A program made the position numbers and the translations under genes. Shown one piece after another: positions 41,657 through 50,424 of a stretch of DNA of 64,000 nucleotides. Source of the stretch: Polyangium jinanense (GTDB taxonomy: Bacteria; Myxococcota; Polyangia; Polyangiales; Polyangiaceae). Under the pieces are notes generated by a model, which did no database searches, was not told where the DNA came from, and worked only from the letters and a program-made list of their open reading frames with translations. Numbering within the stretch: the first letter of the stretch is position 1; the number at the start of each line of letters is the position of its first letter. The stretch covers positions 21,229 to 85,228 of the forward strand of contig NZ_JAGTJJ010000052.1 of the NCBI RefSeq assembly GCF_028435365.1. The letters run 5' to 3'.

Positions 41657-43594
41657 ATGTTTCCTACATCCCATCAGGCATTCATCGACGAGCTCGGGCG
41701 CACCCGTGGGCTCACGCGCGAGGCGATCGTCGACGAGATCGTCGCCATTGCACACGACGCGGCGATCCGCGTCCTCGGAACGCGGACACCCCTCGCGGTC
41801 GAGCTCGCCGAACCGTCCGACCAGGTCCAGATATGGCAGGTGCTCACGGTCGTCGACGCCGTGAGCGACGCGGCTCGGGAGATCGCGCTGGCCGACGCGC
41901 GCCTGGTCGCGCCCGAGCTGGACGCTTCCGACGAGCTCAAGATCCTGATCGACTACACCCGAGACCCACGCGACGCCGAGCGCCGGGAGAAGCTCGGCGC
42001 GCTCGCGGACAAACTGCCGCTACCGCTGTGGGCCGAGGGCCTGTGGGATGCGCTCGGCGAGGCGCTCAATGGCTACTGGCTGCGCCACTTCCCGGCGCCC
42101 ACGCTTCCGGACGGCACGCTGTGGACGCTGCTCTGCGAGGGCGGCGGCTGGCTCGTGGGACACGCGGCGCGTGAGGGCGGCACCACGCTCCGGTTCGAAG
42201 ACGCGTGGCTCGAGTTCATTCGCTTGACCCCGCACAGCGGGTGGGTCGATGCCGGGCTCACCGTCGTGGTCGAGCGCGACGGTGGCACCCATCGCTGGCG
42301 CTTGCCATGCTCCGGCAACGATTCGCTCGCGCGGCGATATCTCGACGTGCCGACGGGACCGGATGCGAGAGACGGCTTCACCCGCGAATTGGCGACGCTT
42401 TGCGCCCAGGTCGACGCGGGAGGTATCGAAAGTTTGTCGGAATATACCGCCTGCGAGCGCCTCATCACCGCAGCGATCCTGCCGCCGCGGCCAGGCTCGC
42501 TCTGGGCGTGGTGCGAGGAGCACCTTCCCGGGCTGCTCGGCGAGCACCGCCACGCGTTCACGCTCGCGGGCCGCGACCTCGAGCTCGCGATCACCTCCGT
42601 CTTCGCGGCGGACCGCAGCCTGCGCGGCTTTGGCAGCAGCAGCGTCGGGCTCACGCTCACCGATCGCGGCACCGGCGAGACGGCGCACGCGGGCCTCCCG
42701 CTCGGCGGCCTCGAGTGCGCGGCGCTGACGCGACCGGGCCCTGATGCGACGACTGAGCGGGAGCTCGCGGCGATGGCGGCGACGTGGCGTGCTTGGCTCG
42801 ACGTGCATGTTGTCGAGTACCTCGGGCGTGAGCCCTTCGAGCTCGTGGACGACTCTTTGTCTGCAATGCCGTGCTACTTCCCGCTGGTCGACCTGTTCGC
42901 CGCGCGCGTGGAGCACGGGGCGCCGCCGCCTTTGCCCGTGCCGCCTTTCGATTTCGATGCGCTCACGCGCGCCGCGGAGATCGTGCGCGCGCCTGCCCCT
43001 GCGACGCTCGCGCGCGTCCGCGAGGCGGTCGGCGCGGAGCGACTGCTCGGCGTGTTCGAGGCCGGCCCCTATGCAATCGTGCTGGCGGACGATCTCCGGC
43101 GCGCGTTCCCATTTGCCGGCGCGTTCGTCGGCCTGCTCGCGCCCGGGGTTGACGGGATCTGCCAGGTCCTGCGGGTCGATGCCTGGAACCCGTCGAGTCG
43201 GGCCATCGTCGACGGCGACGCATTCGCGTTCCGGCGGCTGTGTGAGTGGCTGCGCGAAGCGCTCGTCCGCGGCGGGCTCGATGCCCAGATCACGTATTTG
43301 GGCGAGGACGACGAGGATGAGGACGAGGATGCCGACGACGCGGCGGAGCCTGCGGAGCCTGCGAGCCTGATGCTTTCGGAATGGCTGCGCTTCGGCTTGC
43401 CCGACGTGGGTGATCGCTTTCTCGTCGATTGGCGATACCAGTGGCACATCGCGTTCGCGGGTCCCAGCATCGTCGAGTGCTTCGGCGGCATCTACGGCAT
43501 GAACGGCGAAGAGCGCGCGCGGATTGGCGAGCGCGACCGCCGGGTATGGCGGGCCTTCCTGCACGACGTGATCGATCCGCGATTCGGCGCCTGA
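41657..43594 (+). CDS. Unknown protein with a NusA-N-terminal-like domain
   Basis: 645 residues from the ATG at 41657, chosen because the NusA-like fold begins there: FIDELGRTRGLTREAIVDEI, AIRVLGTRTPLAVEL and QIWQVLTVVDAVSD with IALADARLVAPELDASDEL. This follows the RNA-polymerase-binding NTD of NusA in order and spacing (about 1-110). No S1 or KH domains follow. Instead about 530 residues form an unknown region, with WAWCEEHLPGLL, a long middle domain, a strongly acidic EDDEDEDEDADDAAE tract near 590, and a C-terminal WRYQWHIAF segment. It may be a NusA-NTD module recruited to another role. No operon partners. Confidence 0.75.
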   Translation: MFPTSHQAFIDELGRTRGLTREAIVDEIVAIAHDAAIRVLGTRTPLAVELAEPSDQVQIWQVLTVVDAVSDAAREIALADARLVAPELDASDELKILIDYTRDPRDAERREKLGALADKLPLPLWAEGLWDALGEALNGYWLRHFPAPTLPDGTLWTLLCEGGGWLVGHAAREGGTTLRFEDAWLEFIRLTPHSGWVDAGLTVVVERDGGTHRWRLPCSGNDSLARRYLDVPTGPDARDGFTRELATLCAQVDAGGIESLSEYTACERLITAAILPPRPGSLWAWCEEHLPGLLGEHRHAFTLAGRDLELAITSVFAADRSLRGFGSSSVGLTLTDRGTGETAHAGLPLGGLECAALTRPGPDATTERELAAMAATWRAWLDVHVVEYLGREPFELVDDSLSAMPCYFPLVDLFAARVEHGAPPPLPVPPFDFDALTRAAEIVRAPAPATLARVREAVGAERLLGVFEAGPYAIVLADDLRRAFPFAGAFVGLLAPGVDGICQVLRVDAWNPSSRAIVDGDAFAFRRLCEWLREALVRGGLDAQITYLGEDDEDEDEDADDAAEPAEPASLMLSEWLRFGLPDVGDRFLVDWRYQWHIAFAGPSIVECFGGIYGMNGEERARIGERDRRVWRAFLHDVIDPRFGA

Positions 43595-43619
43595 TCGGGC
43601 CGCGGCCACGCCGAACCAT

Positions 43620-45200
43620 TTACGCCGCCGCTGCGTCGGGTCTCGCGATCGTGATCGCCGGGAAATAGAGCCCGAGCCGCTCCCGTTCCCACCACATCCC
43701 CGTACGGCGCCGTGTCTCGATGTCCGTCATCCTGTACTCGTAAAGAACGGCACGCACATACCTCGGTGGCCGATCCGGAAACGGACAGCGCTGGAGCAGC
43801 GCGAGCACCTCGGGCGATCCCTCCAGCAGACGGGCCAGGAACGCGACGAACCAACGTGGCGGCGGCCCGAGCGCGGCGAACCACATCTGCCAATCGAGCC
43901 GCGGTTGATGTGGCGCGACCCAGGGCGGCGGACGGCGAGGATCGGTGGGCTTGTAGCGGAATTCGTACGCGAGCCAGCGCTCTCCGTCGTCGGACCCCTC
44001 GATCACGATCTCGGGTCGACGCACCGTCATGACGCTGAACAGCCCGTACGTGTTGACCGAATGCAGCGGCACGAGCGCGTCCAGCATGCGCGAGAGAAGG
44101 CCCGGCGGGTTGCGAGGCCCGTAGCGTTCGAGATGCGCGCCGAGGGTGAGCGTGAAGAGAAGGGTCGCAGCCGCTCCGATCACGAAGCGCCGGACACCCC
44201 GCATCGGCCGCGCGGGCCCCGTGGCCCGAAAGAGGGTTTTTCCGAGCAGCGGTTCGTCGTCCAGGAGCCACAACCCGAGCACGGCCGTGAGCAAATTGAA
44301 AAAGCCATAATTCCCCGTGGCGGCGATGCCCGCCTGCAGTCCGGCGAGGGGCCAGAAGGAGAGCCGCCGGATGCGCCGTGGAGCAAACGCCAGAAACGGA
44401 ACGATACACTCGCAAAGAAGCGCAAGCCGGGTCGACTGCCTCTGGACGGGGCGGGGGAGCTGATGCGCGTACCACCCGATCGGCGTCGGGAGCGGTTGCG
44501 TCTCGTAATGGTAGCCGAGCGCAGTGCGGTTTTTCCACGTGACGTCGCCGGATTGGAGCTTCGCGAGGCCCGATTCGTAGTAGAGCCGGAAGACGTGCCA
44601 TCGCAGGAGCAGCACCGCTTGCCACGGAGGGTCCTCCCGGCCGAACCCCGGACGCAGGCCCCGCGGTGCGACCAGGAGCGCGTGCAGGCTGCTCTCGAGG
44701 AGGAGCGCGTCCCATTGAAACGAAAGGAACGTGCCGCCGGCCGAGACGAACGAGAGGTAGAGCGCCCAGAGCAGCGAAAGCACGGGCCGAGGAGCGACAC
44801 CGAGCACGAGCAGCGCCGCGAGGAGCTTTCCTGCGCGGCAGGCGCGAACGAGCGTGGCATCGGACGCATCCACCCAGAAGATCGACGGCATGGCCTGGTA
44901 GCGCTTTGGTCCCAGGACGTACCGGGCACGCTCGAGCCGCTCCTGAATGGGGAGAATGCCGCGGCGGCCATAAAGACCGAGCACCTGCGAACCGAGCGAG
45001 GCGAACGCGAGGTAATGGACCGCGCCGAGCGAGCGCAAAAACAACCATCGAACGGCGCGGCTCCGGGGCCGTGAGGCGGAACGACCGAAGAGGAATCCGG
45101 CGACCGAACGGACGATGGGCAAGCGCGCGAGCCACCCGAGCGGCGCAAGGCTTTGCGCTCGAACGAGGCCATCGTGGATGAGCACGGGCTTTCGCGACAT
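43620..45200 (-). CDS. Lipase maturation factor family membrane protein
   Basis: 526 residues with several TM segments. RWLFLRSLGAVHYLAFASLG, GILPIQERLERAR, FLSFQWDALLLES, RWHVFRLYYESGLAKLQSGD (a family hallmark with W-x-LxALxYHYxTQPLPTP immediately after), and NGYGLFSVMTxxRPEIV-like NTYGLFSVMTVRRPEIVIEG are diagnostic of the LMF1 family. The eukaryotic protein assists lipase folding in the ER. Bacterial members are inner-membrane proteins of unproved function. It is 25 bp from the convergent NusA-N-like gene. Confidence 0.92.
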   Translation of the reverse strand: MSRKPVLIHDGLVRAQSLAPLGWLARLPIVRSVAGFLFGRSASRPRSRAVRWLFLRSLGAVHYLAFASLGSQVLGLYGRRGILPIQERLERARYVLGPKRYQAMPSIFWVDASDATLVRACRAGKLLAALLVLGVAPRPVLSLLWALYLSFVSAGGTFLSFQWDALLLESSLHALLVAPRGLRPGFGREDPPWQAVLLLRWHVFRLYYESGLAKLQSGDVTWKNRTALGYHYETQPLPTPIGWYAHQLPRPVQRQSTRLALLCECIVPFLAFAPRRIRRLSFWPLAGLQAGIAATGNYGFFNLLTAVLGLWLLDDEPLLGKTLFRATGPARPMRGVRRFVIGAAATLLFTLTLGAHLERYGPRNPPGLLSRMLDALVPLHSVNTYGLFSVMTVRRPEIVIEGSDDGERWLAYEFRYKPTDPRRPPPWVAPHQPRLDWQMWFAALGPPPRWFVAFLARLLEGSPEVLALLQRCPFPDRPPRYVRAVLYEYRMTDIETRRRTGMWWERERLGLYFPAITIARPDAAAA

Positions 45201-45394
45201 GCCGAAACCCCGAAGCGGAACCTACGGCCCACCATTTCATCCCGCGAGTGCCCTCGGGCTCGCGCCGGAGCGCCGCGCTTGTCCCTGCGGCTCGTGCGTC
45301 AGCAAGCGCCTCGGGGCTCGGCGTCGTGACCCTTGCAACCCATCCACAATTGCAGTAACCTGCGAATCTCCCCGTAATTACCTCTTCCTTGATC

Positions 45395-45730
45395 ATGAGC
45401 GCCGAAAAAAAGCTGATCCGGGGCCGGTTCCGCGACGCGGTTTTCGCGAGAGCGAAATACCGATGTGAGGGGCCAGGGTGCTCCTTCCGGTCTTCGCCGG
45501 AGCGGGCCGTCGAGGAGCTCGACGCCCACCACATCACCGATCGGAACGAGCTGCCGAACGGCGGCTACGTGCCCGAGAACGGGATCTCGCTTTGCGCGGC
45601 CTGCCACGTGAAGGCAGAGCATTTCCATAGCACCGGGACGGCGCTGCCCGGGTTCAGCCCGGAGGAGCTTTACCGCGTCGTCGGCTCTTCACGAGAGAAG
45701 GCCGAGCGGGCCAGCCGGCGCCTCGGATAG
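45395..45730 (+). CDS. HNH endonuclease-like protein
   Basis: 111 residues from the ATG at 45395; a TTG two codons earlier is possible. The HNH core is present: RCEGPGC, then ELDAHHITDRNELPNGGYV, and NGISLCAACHVKAEHFH. It has paired Cys residues that likely hold a structural zinc (C-x4-C, C-x2-C) and the catalytic His-His and His-Asn positions. No helicase, methylase or phage genes are near, so restriction or homing roles are not supported. It may be a stand-alone nuclease or a DNA-binding derivative. Confidence 0.8.
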   Translation: MSAEKKLIRGRFRDAVFARAKYRCEGPGCSFRSSPERAVEELDAHHITDRNELPNGGYVPENGISLCAACHVKAEHFHSTGTALPGFSPEELYRVVGSSREKAERASRRLG

Positions 45731-45802
45731 GTCTGGCGAGGCCGCGCCGTCGGCACACAATGGGCTCGACGCCGGCCGCTCGGCCTGCGATCGTCGTGGT
45801 CG

Positions 45803-46495
45803 ATGGGTAGGACCGAACGCCTCTTCGCAATCATCGACGCGCTCCGACGCCATCGACGCCCGGTCACCGCGGCCGAGCTCGCGGCCGAGCAGGGGGTCTC
45901 TGTACGCACCCTTTATCGGGACGTGCAGACGCTGATCGGACTTGGCGCGCCGATCGAAGGCGAAGCGGGCGTCGGCTACGTGCTGCGGCCCGGCTTCTTC
46001 CTGCCACCGCTGATGTTCACCGCGGAGGAGCTCGAGGCGCTCGTCCTCGGCGCGCGCTGGGTCGGCGCGCAGGTCGACGAGAGTCTTGCCTGCGCCGCGA
46101 AGAACGCGCTCGCCAAGATTGCGACCGTCTCGCCCCGGGAGCTACGCGAGAACATGGACGACACGGGACTCTGGCCGGTCGTGCTCAACGGGGCCGATGC
46201 GGTCCCGGTGCCCGCGCTCGGCCTCGTACGGCAGGCGATGCGGAAGGAGCGTGCGCTCGCGCTGCGCTATGAGGACGAGTCCAATCGCATTACCGAGCGC
46301 GAAATCTGGCCGGTGCAGATCGCGTACCACGAGGGCAAGCAGATCGTCGCGGCATGGTGCTGCTTGCGCGCGTCGTTCCGGCATTTCCGCACCGATCGGA
46401 TCGTGAGCCTCGCCCTCACGGAAAGGCCCTACGGCAAGCCACGCCGAATGCTCGCCCTCGAGTGGTTCCAGGCCTGGGAGCGCGAGCGCGGCTAG
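45803..46495 (+). CDS. YafY-type HTH-11/WYL transcriptional regulator
   Basis: 230 residues: HTH (RTERLFAIIDALRRHRRP, LAAEQGVSVRTLYRDVQTLI) and a WYL domain with REIWPVQIAYHEGKQIVAAW and RTDRIVSLALTERPYG. The C-terminal WCX domain is absent, so this is the short form compared with the 331-residue regulator at 36569. A palindrome close to that other regulator's operator lies 14 bp after its stop and 75 bp before an NmrA-like gene, its likely target. Confidence 0.9.
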   Translation: MGRTERLFAIIDALRRHRRPVTAAELAAEQGVSVRTLYRDVQTLIGLGAPIEGEAGVGYVLRPGFFLPPLMFTAEELEALVLGARWVGAQVDESLACAAKNALAKIATVSPRELRENMDDTGLWPVVLNGADAVPVPALGLVRQAMRKERALALRYEDESNRITEREIWPVQIAYHEGKQIVAAWCCLRASFRHFRTDRIVSLALTERPYGKPRRMLALEWFQAWERERG

Positions 46496-46508
46496 CCGTG
46501 GTTTGCTC

Positions 46509-46525
46509 CTGCCATCGGTTGTCAG
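46509..46525. promoter_or_regulatory. Palindromic operator upstream of the NmrA-like gene
   Basis: CTGCCA-TCGGT-TGTCAG, with the same 17-bp geometry as the operator at 36529-36545 and one base different in the left arm. Both sit next to a WYL regulator and a small NAD(P)H-linked protein gene. TGTCAG is common to both. Confidence 0.6.
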
Positions 46526-46599
46526 CAGGGGTGGTGCATGTTCTTCGGGCGAAAACCCCAAGGCGCCCACGAGGGCCCTTCACCCCTATTGAGCAATCG

Positions 46600-47421
46600 A
46601 TGAACATCTTGGTCACTGGCGCGACCGGCACCGTCGGCCGCGAAATCGTCAAGCAACTCGTCGAGGGCGGTCACCACGTCCGCGCGTTGTCCCGCAATCC
46701 CGCACGAGCCCATTTTCCCGCAGGCGTCCACGCCGTGGCCGGCGACCTGACCGCGCCGGACACATTCGCGGAAGCCTTCGAGGGCATCGAGGCCCTGCAC
46801 TTGATCAACTTCGGCGGTGACGATTCCGCGCCGCTCGAGACCGGGGCACGGATCGTCGCGCTCGCCGAACGGGCCGGGGTGCGACGGATCACGGTACTCC
46901 TCGGCGGCGCGCCCGCGCCGCTCGATGAGGCGGTCGCCGCCGGAAGCATCGATTGGACCTTTCTGCAGCCGGTGGAGTTCATGGCGAACCACCTCGAATG
47001 GGCGGCGTCGATTCGCAGCGAGGGGCTCGTGCGCGAGCCGTTCCCCGACCGGCTGAGCGCGGTCGTCCATGAGGCCGATATCGCGGCCGTCGCGGTGGCA
47101 GCATTGACGCAGGATGGCCACGCTGGCAAGACGTACACCCTCACGGGGCCGGAAGTGCTCAGCCTGCGTCAGAAGGTCGATATCCTCGCCGCTGCAGCCA
47201 AGCGCGAGATCAACCTCGTCGAGTTGACGGAGCAGCAAGCACGCGAACGGTGGCAGGGGATGGGGTTCTCGCCCGAGGCCATCGAGTTTTTCGTGTACAT
47301 ATATGGCAATACGCCGGAAATCGGATACACGGTCACGCCCACGGTCGAGCAGGTGACCGGGCGGCGAGCGCGGACGTTCGCGCAGTGGGCGGCGGAACAC
47401 GCATCCGCGTTTACTGCTTAG
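46600..47421 (+). CDS. NmrA-family NAD(P)-binding oxidoreductase
   Basis: 273 residues. MNILVTGATGTVGREIVKQL carries the GxTGxxG motif. HHVRALSRNPARAHFPAG and GDLTAPDTFAEAFEGIEALH fit NmrA/atypical SDR proteins, as does a C-terminal EQARERWQ-like helix. Such proteins act as NADPH-dependent quinone or azo reductases or redox sensors. It probably forms a unit with the WYL regulator upstream; the intervening palindrome suggests control at its own promoter. Its 3' end overlaps the convergent lipoprotein gene by 11 bp. Confidence 0.88.
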   Translation: MNILVTGATGTVGREIVKQLVEGGHHVRALSRNPARAHFPAGVHAVAGDLTAPDTFAEAFEGIEALHLINFGGDDSAPLETGARIVALAERAGVRRITVLLGGAPAPLDEAVAAGSIDWTFLQPVEFMANHLEWAASIRSEGLVREPFPDRLSAVVHEADIAAVAVAALTQDGHAGKTYTLTGPEVLSLRQKVDILAAAAKREINLVELTEQQARERWQGMGFSPEAIEFFVYIYGNTPEIGYTVTPTVEQVTGRRARTFAQWAAEHASAFTA

Positions 47422-48427
47422 GTGAGCCGCCGAAGAGCGCGCGAATGGCCTCCTCGGCCGCGTCCGATAGCACGTCCCTATCGAGGCGCAAGGGGTCGTC
47501 GAAGAATGCCGCGGCGGCGGATCGATCGACGAGGTGCGTCCCGACGAGCGCGATCGAGCGGTCCGTATCGAAAATGTTCTCGGCCACGATGATACGCGCC
47601 CCGTCGACGACGCGCTCGTCGGCCGCGCGACCGGCGACGGGCTCACCGAGCCATGCCGCGAAGTATTGGATCGACAGATTGCCGGGGCGTGCCATGTGCG
47701 CCGTCCCGATCACCACCCGCAGCCGCGCGCGCTCCTCGGGCGTCAAGCGCGCCGCCCACGCCGTCACCTGCGCGTGCAGGGTCATTACATTCTGGTGGGC
47801 GGCCTCCTTTATGTTCTCCAGGACGTCGGCGCGCTGCGAGCGAACGAACGCGTCGAGCGTGCTCGGCGTCAGGCGCTTCTCGCCGGTGGCTTGATCGATC
47901 AGCGAGAGCGAGCGGGTGAGGATGCGCCGCTGGCGCTCGCGCTCGGCCGCGTCGGAAAACCTCGCGTCGATCGTGGAGAGCGCCGCCCTGAGGAGGGCTT
48001 CGTAGGAAATGAGCTTGCCGAGCTGCGCCTCGTCGATCGGGCCGTCAGCTCCAGAAAGCAGCAAATAGAGGGCAAAGGGAACGTGCGCGAGGGTCTTGAG
48101 CTCGTGATAACGCTCATTCGTGGCCGGCCGCTCGAGCCGCTCGCCACGATGCAGGAGCACGAGCGTATCGCCGTATTGCACGAGCACCGGTCCAGAGGCC
48201 GCGAGCATGGCGGCGCGGCGCTCGGCGTAAGCGTCGCGGAAGGCGCTGTTCAGAGGGCAGAGCGGGTCGCCGGACGGGAGCGGTCACGGCCGGGCGCTAC
48301 GGACATGTTCCGCCGGCGACGGCGTTCGCGCGTCCTTCGCGGGGGAGACGCGCCCCGCCTGGCACGCGGACAAGAATACCAGCGGAAACATGGCCACGAG
48401 CACGCGGACCGCGCCCCCTGCACGCAT
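47411..48427 (-). pseudogene. Lipoprotein gene interrupted by one in-frame TGA
   Basis: The ATG at 48427 has a strong SD (GGAGGGG) and begins a perfect lipoprotein signal, with VLVAMFPLVFLSAC (lipobox LSAC, Cys22). After 46 codons a TGA at 48284-48286 stops it. The same frame then stays open to 47411 and reads CPLNSAFRDAYAERRAML and YGDTLVLLHRGERLERP. This continuation looks like the rest of one protein, with no SD before the internal ATG at 48208. The 338-codon product has helical DUF-like content with ERYHELKTLAHVPFALYLLL and HQNVMTLHAQVTAWAARLTP. No family is recognised. It is a nonsense mutation, or, less likely, an assembly error. Confidence 0.8.
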
Positions 48428-48603
48428 CGTCGTCCCCTCCCTCGGCCGCATGGTGAGCCTCGAATGGCAAGGCTACGCCATGCGCTGCGTCGCACGAGAG
48501 TCGGGCTCCTTCGGAATGGGCCATCAGGTCCATGCGGACCAAACGGCCACGTTCCGCCCGGAACTGTACGCGGGGAGCAGCGGCGGGAGCACATCCCACG
48601 TCG

Positions 48604-49683
48604 TCACGGCCCGCTCCCCTGTGCCCCCTGCTGGCTCGAAGCCTGCGCAGAAGCCGCATCGGCCGCGGACGTACCGGCTCCCTGATCCTTCTTTCCCTCC
48701 GTGGTTTTTTCGCCCGCGGCCGCCGCCGGGGGAACGGCCGTGGCCCCATCGACATTCATGAGCATCTGCGTGCCCGGCCCACCGCCGAGTACGACCACTT
48801 TCGTGTTTTGCGATTTCGCGAGCTCCATCTGCGACTTCGCGAGCTCCAGCGACGCCTCGATGCTGCGCCACTTGAGGATGTCCGGAGAAACTTTGGTCGC
48901 GATGAGGTTGTAATCGCGGACCCCAGCCGCCTCCGTGCGCCTCCGCTCGGCTTCTTTCTCTTCCTTCTCTAGCCTGAAGCGATACTCGAGCATGAGCTGC
49001 TCTTGCTTGTACTTGTCCGCGATCGCGCTCTGGACGATTTCGGGCAGCTCGATATCAAGTAGCTTGAGCTCGTAGAGCTGCACGTAGGGACGCGCATTCC
49101 CGTTTTCATCGAGGCGCCCGAGCGCCGATACCTTGCCGACCTCCTGGAGGAGGTCACGCACGCTCGTGTAGATCTCGTGCGCCGTCCGGCTGCCGAAGGT
49201 GCGCCGGACGTGGGACTCGACCTCGGGCCGGATCAACCGCTCGAAGTAATCGACGCCGATGTCCTGGTGCAGATAACCGAGCATTTCCATGTTCGGCTGG
49301 TATCGTACGGAGATCTCCACCGGGAGGTTGAGCCCCTCCTCGCTGAGCACGTCGAATTTCAGCTTTTGCTGCTGCATCCGCGTCTCGTAGACGGTGAGCT
49401 CGTCCCAGGGTGGGATCACGTTGAGTCCCTCGCCCCAGATACGATCCCTCACCGTCCCACCGAGGAAAAAACGATACATGACGGCGCTGCTCCCCGCCGG
49501 CACGCGGATGAAGATCCGCGGCCAGAGGAAGCCGACCACGAACAGGAGGATGACCAGCGTCGTATAGAGGGTGAATCGGGCCTTCCGGAGCCACTTCGCG
49601 AGCCACTCCCGGAAGGGTGGCTTCTTCGCGTCGCCACTCGAAGATCCCTTTTGCATCTCTTCATTCGCTTCCGGCTTGCTCAT
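48604..49683 (-). CDS. SPFH/Band 7 (prohibitin-like) membrane protein
   Basis: 359 residues. A basic N-terminus (WLAKWLRKARF) precedes one TM segment near 38-58 (LYTTLVILLFVVGFLWP). The SPFH domain follows: RVPAGSSAVMYRFFLGGT, GLNVIPPWDELTVYETRMQ, LPVEISVRYQPN and RRTFGSRTAHEIYTSVRDLL. A coiled coil (KYKQEQLMLEYRFRLEKEEKEAE) and a low-complexity Ala/Gln tail end it. SPFH proteins form ring-like membrane scaffolds. It is the last gene of the minus-strand NRPS-linked block, 23 bp after the DUF697 gene, so a scaffold for the locus' transport or receptor proteins is conceivable. Confidence 0.9.
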   Translation of the reverse strand: MSKPEANEEMQKGSSSGDAKKPPFREWLAKWLRKARFTLYTTLVILLFVVGFLWPRIFIRVPAGSSAVMYRFFLGGTVRDRIWGEGLNVIPPWDELTVYETRMQQQKLKFDVLSEEGLNLPVEISVRYQPNMEMLGYLHQDIGVDYFERLIRPEVESHVRRTFGSRTAHEIYTSVRDLLQEVGKVSALGRLDENGNARPYVQLYELKLLDIELPEIVQSAIADKYKQEQLMLEYRFRLEKEEKEAERRRTEAAGVRDYNLIATKVSPDILKWRSIEASLELAKSQMELAKSQNTKVVVLGGGPGTQMLMNVDGATAVPPAAAAGEKTTEGKKDQGAGTSAADAASAQASSQQGAQGSGP

Positions 49684-49706
49684 TGGCGGCTCTCATCAAG
49701 GACTTT

Positions 49707-50387
49707 TCAGGACGGCTTGGTCGCCTTGGAATCCTCTTTGGACTTCTGCACGTCCGCGACGTACTCCTTGGCGTTCTCGAATTCCTGCTTGAAGTAGCTG
49801 CGCACCTTGTGAGGATCGAAGTCGAGCAGCGTACCGCCTGTCTCGAAATGCATGACGAAGACCTTGCCCAGCGCCCGGGTGAACGCGCCCGAGATGACGG
49901 GGACCGTGACGATGCCGAACGCGTGGCCCACGAACGGAATGAGCTTCCCCAGGCTGGCACCGATCACGGCGCCGGCGCCGACGCCGAGGACGCCCGAGAG
50001 GAGCGAGCCGATGAGCTTCCTGGCGATGTCCTCCCGGAAACTCAGATCATAAAGCTCCGAGAGCTCGGCGAGCATTTTCACCTGGATACCCGTGATCGCG
50101 ACCATATCGACGATAGGCACGGGAACGAGCCCGGCGCCGAGCACCCACAGCACATTGCGCCGAATGACGGCATCCGCACGGCCCACGCGCGAAACCGGCT
50201 CAGGGGATTTCGGCGCGGCGCTGCTCCGGGACGTCCCCTCGGTCTTCGGTCCGGCGTTCGGCTCGACCTTGGCTTCTGCCTTCGGCTCGACCTCGGGTGC
50301 GCTCGTCGCTTCCTCTTTCACCTCGATTCGAGGCTCGTCCGTCTTCTTCTCCGTCGACTGATTCGATTGCGCGGTTTCGGTCGCCAT
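49707..50387 (-). CDS. DUF697 (YcjF-like) membrane protein
   Basis: 226 residues. The first 65 are acidic, Pro/Ala-rich and probably disordered. The DUF697 core follows: ADAVIRRNVLWVLGAGLVPV, DMVAITGIQVKMLAELSELY, SLLSGVLGVGAGAVIGASLG, IPFVGHAFGIVTVPVISGAF and LGKVFVMHFETGGTL. The family occurs with GTPases and dynamin-like systems (YcjX/YcjF) at the inner membrane, but no GTPase is nearby. The gene is 37 bp after the solute-binding protein gene and 23 bp before the SPFH gene, all in one direction. Confidence 0.85.
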   Translation of the reverse strand: MATETAQSNQSTEKKTDEPRIEVKEEATSAPEVEPKAEAKVEPNAGPKTEGTSRSSAAPKSPEPVSRVGRADAVIRRNVLWVLGAGLVPVPIVDMVAITGIQVKMLAELSELYDLSFREDIARKLIGSLLSGVLGVGAGAVIGASLGKLIPFVGHAFGIVTVPVISGAFTRALGKVFVMHFETGGTLLDFDPHKVRSYFKQEFENAKEYVADVQKSKEDSKATKPS

Positions 50388-50424
50388 GATTTTCCTCCGT
50401 TCGCAAGCTGCAACGATGAGCGGG

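Noticed and set aside
43492..45537. Long minus-strand frame overlapping the lipase maturation factor
   Set aside because: It is a shadow of the real gene, which has the family motifs in another frame.
45395..45730. HNH protein as part of a restriction or mobile element
   Set aside because: No methylase, recombinase, inverted repeats or phage genes in the neighbourhood.
48284..48286. TGA read as selenocysteine
   Set aside because: No redox motif around it, no SECIS-like hairpin seen just downstream, and the family is not a known selenoprotein; a nonsense mutation is simpler.
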